From Candidatus Sabulitectum sp. (GTDB taxonomy: Bacteria > Fermentibacterota > Fermentibacteria > Fermentibacterales > Fermentibacteraceae): a stretch of DNA of 5,426 nucleotides. The translations under genes were made by a program, and so were the position numbers. The first letter of the stretch is position 1. Each line of letters opens with the position of its first letter. Below the pieces are notes generated by a model. The model was not told the DNA's origin. It saw only the letters and a list, made by a program, of their open reading frames with translations, and ran no database searches. Of this stretch, positions 1-5,362 are shown in pieces. The stretch covers positions 1-5,426 of the forward strand of contig JAGLDB010000142.1 in NCBI GenBank assembly GCA_023145935.1, in the 5' to 3' direction.

Positions 1-284
1 GTACCACCCTGAGATGGGTTGTTGCTGGTTGACGGGTTCATGATACTTAGAACCCCCACACCACCCTGATCAGTGGTTGCATGAATGTTACACTGTGTGT
101 CACCATAGGTTCTTGTTGAAAGCTCTATACCGCTTCTGTTGTAAGGTGCGTCTTCATCCGTGGATGCAGACCATGAAAGAAGTTCATTGGGAAACCAGTA
201 TGAGGCATAAGGCTGCCCGGGCAGATCTTCCGCCAACCCCGATCCCACCACAAGAATAGCCACGAACAATACAGTTCTCATCAT
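1..284 (-). CDS. N-terminal part of a secreted protein, possibly a GH85-like endo-beta-N-acetylglucosaminidase (runs off left edge)
   Basis: A minus-strand frame starts with two consecutive ATG codons (284 and 281) and stays open for 94 codons to the window edge. Residues 1-18 form a signal peptide: MMR, a hydrophobic core (VLFVAILVVGSG) and a cleavage-like LA-E site. The mature start has the pattern QPYASYWFPNELLSW, then DEDAPYNRSGIEL, and later MNPSTSNNPSQGG. From memory, the pattern YWFPxxLLxW-x-DxDAxxNRSxxxL followed by SQG resembles the start of bacterial GH85 endoglycosidases, which cut the chitobiose core of N-glycans. The catalytic region is outside the window, so this is inference. 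The ATG at 284 overlaps the upstream stop by 4 bases (ATGA), and an AAGGGA-like ribosome site lies about 7-8 bases upstream, so it is the last visible gene of the operon. Signal peptide and gene: confident. Family: tentative; another secreted family is possible. Confidence 0.7.
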   Translation of the reverse strand, partial: MMRTVLFVAILVVGSGLAEDLPGQPYASYWFPNELLSWSASTDEDAPYNRSGIELSTRTYGDTQCNIHATTDQGGVGVLSIMNPSTSNNPSQGG

Positions 285-598
285 ACCAATCCCTTCTTTG
301 CTTCTTTTCTTGCTCTGGCAGAAACTGCGGAACCAGGTCCGTCAGACCGGGACACGGAAACTGCAACATCTTTGCCAACCTCTTTCGTAACCTGCGCGAC
401 CATTGAATGAGTGAAACCCGGACAGAGAACAATTGAATGAATTTCATTCGCCCGGCAGTATTTTCCAATCTCAGCAATTCTGTCGCAGGAATCACCTATT
501 GCCATGGAGTGCAGAGTGAAGGTTGTAGTCTCTATAACTCTCACATCGCCAGGATCTCCGTCTGCCCACTTGGAAACATACATAGTGTTGAATTTCAT
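281..598 (-). CDS. Small DUF6506-like protein of unknown function
   Basis: This gene encodes 105 residues with no signal peptide or membrane segment, so it is probably cytoplasmic. It begins MKFNTMYVSKWADGDP and carries a central IHSIVLCPGFTHSMVAQV stretch (residues 53-70) with Cys59, Pro60, Gly61 and Phe62. A VGKDVAVSVSRSDGPG segment follows (residues 74-89). This layout, a short beta-strand start and then an LC-x-GF-x-H motif followed by a V-strand, matches what I remember of the DUF6506 family. That family has no established biochemical role, so no function is offered. The start ATG overlaps the tadA stop by 4 bases (ATGA), and its own TGA overlaps the ATG of the downstream secreted-protein gene in the same way. 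Both junctions suggest translational coupling. The C-terminus is lysine- and arginine-rich. The coding call is strong; the family name is moderate. Confidence 0.8.
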   Translation of the reverse strand: MKFNTMYVSKWADGDPGDVRVIETTTFTLHSMAIGDSCDRIAEIGKYCRANEIHSIVLCPGFTHSMVAQVTKEVGKDVAVSVSRSDGPGSAVSARARKEAKKGLV

Positions 599-1059
599 TT
601 TTCTGTCTTTCGGCGTCTGTTCCGAAAAAAACCTTTCAGCATCCGGGCTGATTCCTCTGCAAGAACCCCACCCTGTACTTGGGGATAGTGGTTCAGGTGC
701 CGCATTTCAAGAAGATTGGTTACCGATCCGAAGGCTCCGAATCTTTTGTCCCATGCTCCGTACACTACACTGGGGATACGAGACACAAGAATAAGTCCTG
801 CACACATAACGCATGGTTCAAGGGTGGCGTAAAGAGTGCAGTCTTCCAGTCGCCAATCTCCCCTGGTCCTGCAGGCGGCATTAATCACCAGGCACTCGGC
901 ATGTGACTGTGGCAGATGTAGTTCTGCCGTTCGATTAGAATCTTTAAAGATCTCGCCATCCCCGGTAACAAGAACAGCACCAACAGGCACTTCACCCCTG
1001 GAGAGAGCTTTTTCTGCCTCTTCCAGAGCCATTCTCATGTATTTTTCGTGCAGTTTCAC
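595..1059 (-). CDS. tadA: TadA-like tRNA-specific adenosine deaminase / nucleoside deaminase
   Basis: The product is a 154-residue zinc-dependent cytidine-deaminase-fold protein. TadA converts A34 to inosine in tRNA-Arg(ACG), allowing decoding of CGN codons. Visible motifs are PVGAVLV (25-31), the SHAE zinc/proton-shuttle motif (His53, Glu55) and EPCVMCAG (Cys83 and Cys86, zinc ligands). The GAWDKRFGAFGS loop (101-112) and the NH...GVL..E....L..FF..RR tail (123-149) align well with E. coli TadA. The start codon is GTG, not ATG, and forms a GTGA overlap with the aminopeptidase stop. The EKYMRMALEEA segment right after it matches the usual TadA N-terminus, which supports this start. The residues before HAE read HLPQS, where TadA proteins usually have a DPTA-like sequence, so a related free-nucleoside or guanine deaminase is the main alternative. 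The length is typical of the family. Confidence 0.9.
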   Translation of the reverse strand: MKLHEKYMRMALEEAEKALSRGEVPVGAVLVTGDGEIFKDSNRTAELHLPQSHAECLVINAACRTRGDWRLEDCTLYATLEPCVMCAGLILVSRIPSVVYGAWDKRFGAFGSVTNLLEMRHLNHYPQVQGGVLAEESARMLKGFFRNRRRKTEK

Positions 1060-2306
1060 TTCCCCGCCATCAGTGCTTCTATTTCATCAGGTGTTCTGGG
1101 GAAATCAGCTGAAAGAAATCTATTCTCTTCCTCTCCCACGAGAACATCGTCTTCTATTCGTATCCCGATACCTTCCTCAACACTGTAAAACCCCGGTTCA
1201 ATGGTGAATACCATGCCAGGGGCAATTGGTATATCGGAAACATTCTCATCGTGGGTATCAAGACCCAGGTGATGTCCAATACCATGGTAGTAGAAATTGC
1301 TGATCTCTTCCGGCTCCTTTATTTCACCCCGCCTTATCATTATCTCTTTGTAAGCTTCAATCACCTGGTCATTCCACTCCCGGTGAAGTTTTCCCGGGCG
1401 GAGCAACTCATTGGCCTTTGCCTGAACTTCCAGAACCATTTCCATAAGCTCTCTCTGCCGTGGGGTGTATTTTCCATTCACAGGAATAGTCCTGCTTATG
1501 TCTGAACAGTAGAGGTTCTTCATTGCTCCGTGGTCAACAAGAAGCAGTTCTCCATCAGAAAGATCGGCATTGTTGCTTACATAGTGAAGGCAGGTAGCTC
1601 TGCTGCCTCCGGCAATAATTGCCGAAAAAGCAGGAGTTTTCTCTCCTTCTTTCGCCCATTGGTAAATCAGTTCAGCTTCAAATTCTCTTTCATTCATCCC
1701 CGGGGCAAGTTTTTTAGCTGCCGCTTCAAAACCCTTTTGGGTAAGAGCGATTGCCGCTTTCATGGTCTCAATTTCTGATTCGTCCTTGATCATTCTCAGA
1801 CTGAATATTTTGTCGGATATGCTCTGCACATCCAGTCCGGGAAAATGGGTCTTGAAATTGTTCACATAGGAAAGTCTTTTTCCGGGAGACCCGTTCACAC
1901 CGCAGTTGTGCCAGTCAAAGAAGAAACTGCCAAGCTTTTCCCTGGAAACAAGCTTGTCCAGAAATTTGTCTTCGCTACCGGCAAAGCGAATATCCTTTAT
2001 ACCGCTATTCTCCTGTGCCTGCTCTTTGGTCAACACAGTTCCGTACCATTTTGCATACGCCTCATCATAGGAAGAAATGTAAAGGCATTCCATTGGCGCG
2101 CGACCTTTGAGCCTCCACATCACAAGGCAGGAATCCTCCTGGTCGATTCCAGTGAGATAATAGAGATTTCTGGATGGTGTGTAGTGATACATCCCGTCAG
2201 CACTGGTAGGTTTTGAGGAGGAGGCCTTTATGACAATGCAGTACTCACCTTCCATTGTCTCCATCAATCTAGCACGGCGAGACATATATTTTTCTGTAGA
2301 GTTCAT
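1056..2306 (-). CDS. pepP: Xaa-Pro aminopeptidase (aminopeptidase P, peptidase family M24B)
   Basis: This 416-residue cytoplasmic metallopeptidase removes the N-terminal residue from peptides with proline at position 2. Residues 8 to about 160 form the creatinase-like N-terminal domain, including HYTPSRNLYYLTGIDQEDSCLV (41-62). The pita-bread catalytic domain follows from about 175. The five expected dinuclear-metal ligands are present: Asp258 (VDHG), Asp269 (SDISRT), His345 (HGIGHHLGLDTHD), Glu370 (TIEPGFY) and Glu384 (RIEDDV). The active-site histidines His241 (LHY) and His352 (THDE) are also there, so it should be active. The length is close to the 441 residues of E. coli PepP. An AAAGGA ribosome site lies about 6 bases before the ATG. 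The gene begins 2 bases after the nitroreductase stop, and its TGA overlaps the GTG of tadA. A prolidase (PepQ) is less likely because of the N-terminal domain pattern. Confidence 0.95.
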   Translation of the reverse strand: MNSTEKYMSRRARLMETMEGEYCIVIKASSSKPTSADGMYHYTPSRNLYYLTGIDQEDSCLVMWRLKGRAPMECLYISSYDEAYAKWYGTVLTKEQAQENSGIKDIRFAGSEDKFLDKLVSREKLGSFFFDWHNCGVNGSPGKRLSYVNNFKTHFPGLDVQSISDKIFSLRMIKDESEIETMKAAIALTQKGFEAAAKKLAPGMNEREFEAELIYQWAKEGEKTPAFSAIIAGGSRATCLHYVSNNADLSDGELLLVDHGAMKNLYCSDISRTIPVNGKYTPRQRELMEMVLEVQAKANELLRPGKLHREWNDQVIEAYKEIMIRRGEIKEPEEISNFYYHGIGHHLGLDTHDENVSDIPIAPGMVFTIEPGFYSVEEGIGIRIEDDVLVGEEENRFLSADFPRTPDEIEALMAGK

Positions 2307-2308
2307 TG

Positions 2309-2875
2309 TTATCCTTTCAGAATAAGTGTTTCCAGCGAAAGTTTTGGTACATGATGTACTCCATTCTCATCCCGCCAGTATCTTATTTCTTCGTTGTTTT
2401 TTTCCAGCAGTACAGTCTCTGCCGGATATCCAAGTGCGATGACAAGTTCCTGCCTGTAGCCTGGAGCAGGAGCAACACTATCTGTTGAGCCCCTGTCAAA
2501 GTTGAGCAGCATACAACTGGCTATTCCAGATCCTGAAGCTGAAAGAACTATGTAAGATGCTGCAATACCCACATCTATCCCGGTAAATAATTGTTCTTCC
2601 TCAGGGGCATGAACAACGATGTAAGCTGATGGTCTTTTTCCCTGCTCGGGACCGGTCCAGTCTGTAAGATAGCCTGCCCACCCTATCCCGGAAAACAAGA
2701 CCTGTCTTTCCTTCTCGCTTGTGATGATACTGAATCGAAGCCTTTGCAGGTTAGACGCACAGGGAGCAAAACCAGCAACATTAATCATCTCTCTCAGCTT
2801 TTCCGAAGGGATTGCTCTTCCCTCCTGAAACCGTCTGTAGCTTCTTGTCTTTTCCGCTAAATCTGAAAAATTCAT
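2309..2875 (-). CDS. Nitroreductase-family flavoprotein
   Basis: The product is 188 residues, predicted cytoplasmic, of the FMN-binding nitroreductase fold. Members of this family move electrons from NAD(P)H through FMN to nitro compounds, quinones or other acceptors; the true substrate here is unknown. Visible signatures are the RSYRRF flavin-phosphate motif (11-16), APCASNLQRLRF (37-48), DVGIAASYIVLSASGSGIASCML (101-123) and the LVIALGYPAE strand-turn (144-153). The C-terminal EIRYWRDENGVHHVPKLSLE (163-182) is characteristic of a recognisable clade of short nitroreductases in anaerobes. It is the first gene of the operon, with a good GAGGAG ribosome site 5 bases before the ATG, and is followed after 2 bases by the aminopeptidase. 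Cys39 and Cys121 are unremarkable. The family call is secure; no substrate can be assigned. Confidence 0.93.
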   Translation of the reverse strand: MNFSDLAEKTRSYRRFQEGRAIPSEKLREMINVAGFAPCASNLQRLRFSIITSEKERQVLFSGIGWAGYLTDWTGPEQGKRPSAYIVVHAPEEEQLFTGIDVGIAASYIVLSASGSGIASCMLLNFDRGSTDSVAPAPGYRQELVIALGYPAETVLLEKNNEEIRYWRDENGVHHVPKLSLETLILKG

Positions 2876-2880
2876 AGGGA

Positions 2881-2886
2881 CTCCTC
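2881..2886 (-). promoter_or_regulatory. Ribosome binding site of the operon's first gene
   Basis: On the minus strand GAGGAG sits 5 bases before the ATG at 2875. It is the strongest Shine-Dalgarno match in the operon and fixes the nitroreductase start. The downstream genes rely on weaker sites and on overlaps. Confidence 0.75.
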
Positions 2887-3153
2887 ATAATTAAGAACCA
2901 GCTTGCAGGCCCCAACAGCACCCGGAGTATGGCTCTCTATTCGACGCTTCCTGAGTTGTTCTTCGTATCAACATCTCTTCAAGCAATGAATATAAGCCTA
3001 TGCTGTTAAAGAATCTTCCCGGGCAGGCCAAATTTATGTGTAAGGCTCCACTGTTGTGCTGCAGGCCCCCGCTACTGCTGAAACTTGTCTACGAACACTG
3101 CTCAGGTAAGTGGGATGCCAGTCGAGAGGTTCTTCCTTTGGCTTCAAGTGCTG

Positions 3154-3306
3154 TCAGTCTGCTTGAATGATCTCCGTATAGGTTATTCCTGCAAGAACCT
3201 GTCTACTTACTGAGTTTGCCTTTGCGAGATGGAGTTCAATGTCTTCCACATTCTGAGTTGGTATTCTTTTCATCTCAGTTATTACAGATACCGTTGCCTG
3301 AGGCAT
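3154..3306 (-). pseudogene. Short reading frame, 50 codons, unknown; possibly a frameshifted gene remnant
   Basis: The minus-strand frame from ATG 3306 to TGA 3154 encodes a balanced, soluble-looking peptide that begins MPQATVSVITEMKRIP and ends GITYTEIIQAD. The frame is open upstream to a TGA at 3330 without another ATG, and no Shine-Dalgarno sequence precedes ATG 3306. Moving one frame near 3175 keeps the sequence open through a plausible protein stretch (YGDHSSRLTALEAKG and on, about 25 more residues) to a TAG near 3095. This suggests an ancestral protein of about 75 residues broken by one indel. I do not recognise a family. It lies in front of the operon on the same strand. It could equally be chance coding within a leader region. 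Confidence 0.3.
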
Positions 3307-3323
3307 ATAAAATGTGATAGAAT
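3294..3323 (+). promoter_or_regulatory. Candidate sigma-70-type promoter for the glycosyltransferase
   Basis: TTGCCT (3294-3299) and TAGAAT (3318-3323) are separated by 18 bases. Both are reasonable matches to -35 and -10 boxes. Transcription would start near 3330, giving a leader of about 45 bases before the start codon at 3375. This is pattern reading only, and the organism's sigma-factor preferences are unknown. Confidence 0.4.
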
Positions 3324-3331
3324 TGGTTCAA
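3304..3331 (-). promoter_or_regulatory. Candidate promoter reading toward the operon
   Basis: On the minus strand TTGAAC (3331-3326) and TATATG (3309-3304) are separated by 16 bases. It overlaps the plus-strand promoter candidate back to back, so the two directions might compete for polymerase or share a regulator. It would give the operon a leader of more than 400 bases and would place the ATG at 3306 inside the -10 box, so that small frame could not be translated from this transcript. Weak. Confidence 0.25.
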
Positions 3332-3363
3332 CTGACCTAAACGCTTGTATCATATCAATCGCT

Positions 3364-3368
3364 GGAGG
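3364..3368 (+). promoter_or_regulatory. Ribosome binding site that decides the glycosyltransferase start
   Basis: GGAGG lies 6 bases before ATG 3375, which is ideal spacing. The more upstream in-frame ATG at 3345 has no such site and would place this one inside the gene. ATG 3369 would be only 0 bases away. The start is therefore set at 3375. Confidence 0.8.
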
Positions 3369-3374
3369 ATGAGA

Positions 3375-4856
3375 ATGTTCCTGCAAAAAAGCAACGAATC
3401 GGTGTATTACAGGAGAATTCTGGCAAACCGAATACTTTGGATATTCTTTATTGCTCTTCTGATAAGATTATCACTCATCCCATACATTAATTTTGCTCTT
3501 GATGATGCATATATCACATTTAGCGTCGCAAGAAACATTTCAGAAGGACATGGAATGGTTCTTAATCCAGGTGAGCAAGTGCTTTCCATAACTACACCTC
3601 TCTACGCTCTTTTAATGGTACCGGGAGAAATTCTAAGCATCGGTGCACCCTTATGGTCGAAGATTTTGAATTCAATATTTGCCTCCTTTTCTTGTGTACT
3701 GATCTATACTCTGCTTCGTGACAAGGTAAATAAAGGCATCCTGCTTTTCTCAGTATTTTGTTTAATTCTGAATCCCATTTCCATTTTTATAACATTAACG
3801 GGAATGGAATCACCTCTGGTCTCACTACTCATCCTACTTTCAGTATTATTCTACCAAAGGAAGATGTTTACTGTTCTTGGTCTGGTGCTGGGGCTAACAT
3901 GTCTTGCAAGGCCCGAAGGATATATCGCAGCTATTCTCTTCTGGGCTGCGGTACTCATTTTTCACAGACATGGTCTTGTTAAAGTAACAATTCCACTCGC
4001 AATCATATCTCTGGCTTGGTTCTTCTATGCAACTACAGTTTTCGGTTCAGTGATTCCAAACAGCTATTTTGCTAAGCAAGCCTTTTTTGCCGTTAATTCT
4101 TCTGCTGACAAATTCGCAAATCTTCGTTCATATATAGCGTTTTTTACACCATCGATTCCTCTTATTGGAGTAGCTCCAATTTTCTTGTTTTTCGGGACAT
4201 GGAGCGTGCTGAGGAAATATCGTGGGTTATTGCCTGTATCAATTTGGCTTATTACTATATTCATTCTTCAGCTTACATCAAAGCTGTACATTACCTTTTG
4301 GTACATGCATATGCTGGTTCCTTTAATTATTCTCCTATTCTTCCTTGGCTTACAAGAGTTCTTAAATGTATTACCCGAAAGAATCAGATCAATTGCCTGC
4401 AACAAAGGTGTTGCTGTAATATTCGGTCTGATTCTGGTAATTTCCATGACATTTAATTCATGGCAGTGGAGGTCCGAAATCTCTGATATGCGCATTCTTG
4501 ATGAGCACATGGGTAAAGTCGGGCATTGGTTTGTAATGAACAACATTTCCTATGACATGGTTGTGGGTTTGGAGGCAATAGGAAGAGTCAGCTATGAGAG
4601 TAATCTGCGCATTCTTGACCGAATGGGTTTAGCATCACCGGAAGTAATTCCTTTCATTCGAATACAACAAGACAGTGATGCGAGTATTATGCACAATTTT
4701 CAACCTGACTATTACATCACTAATCTGGTCATTACTGAAGAGGAAGCTCCCGGTTACAACCCCATCGCAGATTTTCCTGTCCAGCGTGTATCAAGAGCAA
4801 ATGATATTGATGCAATTATGGGAGATAAAACCTATATTTATGCATTTTCTGAATAA
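3375..4856 (+). CDS. GT-C fold membrane glycosyltransferase (AftB-like / family 39-related)
   Basis: This gene encodes 493 residues. Around 11-12 hydrophobic segments span about residues 20-360, followed by a soluble C-terminal domain (about 361-493). Enzymes of this type use a polyprenyl-phosphate sugar on the outer face of the inner membrane to glycosylate lipids, polysaccharides or proteins. Key signatures are the first-loop acidic pair in LDDAYITFSVARNISEGHG (Asp43, Asp44, the likely catalytic site), NPGEQVLSITTPLY (64-77), GMESPL (143-148) and LARPEG (177-182). FGSVIPNSYFAK (223-234) and LDRMGLASPEVI (414-425) also fit. All recur in the arabinofuranosyltransferase AftB-like group, though donor and acceptor cannot be told. 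It stands alone on its strand, with its own candidate promoter. Sampled lines are near 38-40% GC against 43-48% in the operon, which may partly reflect codons for hydrophobic residues. No polysaccharide cluster is visible beside it. Confidence 0.9.
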   Translation: MFLQKSNESVYYRRILANRILWIFFIALLIRLSLIPYINFALDDAYITFSVARNISEGHGMVLNPGEQVLSITTPLYALLMVPGEILSIGAPLWSKILNSIFASFSCVLIYTLLRDKVNKGILLFSVFCLILNPISIFITLTGMESPLVSLLILLSVLFYQRKMFTVLGLVLGLTCLARPEGYIAAILFWAAVLIFHRHGLVKVTIPLAIISLAWFFYATTVFGSVIPNSYFAKQAFFAVNSSADKFANLRSYIAFFTPSIPLIGVAPIFLFFGTWSVLRKYRGLLPVSIWLITIFILQLTSKLYITFWYMHMLVPLIILLFFLGLQEFLNVLPERIRSIACNKGVAVIFGLILVISMTFNSWQWRSEISDMRILDEHMGKVGHWFVMNNISYDMVVGLEAIGRVSYESNLRILDRMGLASPEVIPFIRIQQDSDASIMHNFQPDYYITNLVITEEEAPGYNPIADFPVQRVSRANDIDAIMGDKTYIYAFSE

Positions 4857-4863
4857 TTGAACA

Positions 4864-4881
4864 AGGTTTTTCAAAGAACCT
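4864..4881 (+). terminator. Hairpin just after the glycosyltransferase stop
   Basis: AGGTTTTT and AAGAACCT (4864-4871 and 4874-4881) pair over 7-8 bases, including one G-T pair, around a tiny loop. The hairpin begins 7 bases after the TAA. No run of T follows the stem, so it is at best a weak or factor-assisted terminator. Confidence 0.3.
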
Positions 4882-4970
4882 GCGAACTTGATCCCAGACT
4901 CTTTAGATATTACTCTATTCTGAGAAGAGGTATCCTTCAGCATTGTCTCTTTTGTAATGGAGAAGTATTG

Positions 4971-5057
4971 AGGTTCCCGGCGATCAACATGGTACTACTA
5001 TACCGGAGGTTACCATTCCATGTCTTGCTACTTGTATATCTACTATAGCCGGAACCT
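4971..5057. repeat. Nested inverted repeat, possible structured element
   Basis: Outer arms AGGTTCCCGGC (4971-4981) and GCCGGAACCT (5048-5057) pair over 10 bases with one unpaired C. Inside, ACATGG (4987-4992) pairs with CCATGT (5018-5023). A near-direct repeat CTACTATA(G)CCGGA lies at 4995-5007 and 5040-5053. The whole could fold as an 87-base RNA or cruciform, but no known element is recognised. Confidence 0.35.
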
Positions 5058-5065
5058 GCAGCCTT

Positions 5066-5173
5066 TCAGCAGAAGCCGCACCGGGAGTTGACTACTTCCT
5101 CCATCAGAACAAATCTATCCGTAGCTTCAACAGTCATAACCATCAAAAGAAATACAAGGTTTACACTTTTCAC
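5066..5173 (-). pseudogene. Start of a secreted thioredoxin-like protein, cut by TGA right after its CGFC motif
   Basis: From GTG 5173 a 35-residue frame encodes a textbook signal peptide (MKSVNLVFLLMVMTVEA, residues 1-17). TDRFVLMEEVVNSRCGFC (18-35) follows, and then TGA. The VLMEE...N..CG.C pattern at the mature N-terminus is what I associate with Omp28-related or thioredoxin-like secreted proteins, where the CXXC begins the redox fold. A GAGAG sequence lies just before GTG. After the stop the same frame continues KAAGSGYS for about 40 codons. The frame one base off continues AERLQVPAIVDIQVARHG until TGA near 4999. A point mutation or an indel probably destroyed the gene. Selenocysteine is unlikely because both cysteines of the motif are already present, and TGA is a normal stop in the operon genes. 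Without a family alignment this stays tentative. Confidence 0.4.
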
Positions 5174-5362
5174 AATCTCTCACACTCGTTGCCCAATTCA
5201 GTCTTGATTCCACCCCATGATCTGTAAGTAATTGCTGATCCATCACACCAGAGAGTAAGAGTTAGATCTTTGAGTCCCCACCAGAGACTTGCTGAAAGGT
5301 GAAAATTGGGATACAGATGAACAAACCACTAAAAAATCTGATCATCAAATACATTGCTGCAA

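Larger units (their letters stand above)
2876..3374. other. Divergent intergenic region between the operon and the glycosyltransferase
   Basis: About 500 bases separate the two divergent units. The half next to the glycosyltransferase holds candidate promoters for both directions (separate entries) and a 50-codon minus-strand frame. The half next to the nitroreductase (about 2887-3150) shows no long reading frame. A 10-base direct repeat, TGCAGGCCCC, occurs there at 2904-2913 and 3060-3069. I see no tRNA, no riboswitch pattern I can name, and no convincing terminator. If the operon is transcribed from the promoter near 3304-3331, its leader would be over 400 bases long. A closer, less consensus-like promoter is also possible. 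Confidence 0.5.
4857..5362. other. Gene-poor stretch between the glycosyltransferase and the group II intron
   Basis: About 500 bases contain no intact gene. There are only short frames without ribosome sites, such as a 63-codon TTG-start plus-strand frame at 4857-5048 and minus-strand frames of 38 codons (5127-5243) and 30 codons (5262-5354). The last has a hydrophobic start (MYLMIRFFSGLFICIPIF) and lies immediately next to the intron end. The one frame with a protein-like pattern is listed separately at 5066-5173. The stretch reads like decayed coding DNA. Confidence 0.5.

Noticed and set aside
184..495. 103-codon minus-strand frame overlapping the DUF6506-like gene and the secreted-protein start
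   Set aside because: It conflicts with two better-supported genes that have signal-peptide or family motifs and neat ATGA junctions.
1845..2216. 123-codon plus-strand reading frame opposite the aminopeptidase (and a similar one at 836-1207)
   Set aside because: Antisense to genes whose catalytic motifs are intact on the minus strand. The translation has no recognisable motif and there is no ribosome site; these are shadows of the real genes.
4857..5048. 63-codon plus-strand frame directly after the glycosyltransferase
   Set aside because: TTG start, no ribosome site, low-complexity hydrophobic end and no motif. It crosses the hairpin and inverted repeat.
5066..5068. TGA after CGFC as selenocysteine or recoded tryptophan
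   Set aside because: TGA is an ordinary stop in tadA, the aminopeptidase and the DUF6506-like gene. The CXXC motif already has both cysteines, and no SECIS-like hairpin was evident directly after it.
5127..5243. 38-codon minus-strand frame with a CEKCKPC cysteine cluster
   Set aside because: It looked like a small zinc-binding peptide, but it has no ribosome site. The same bases encode the better signal peptide in another frame.
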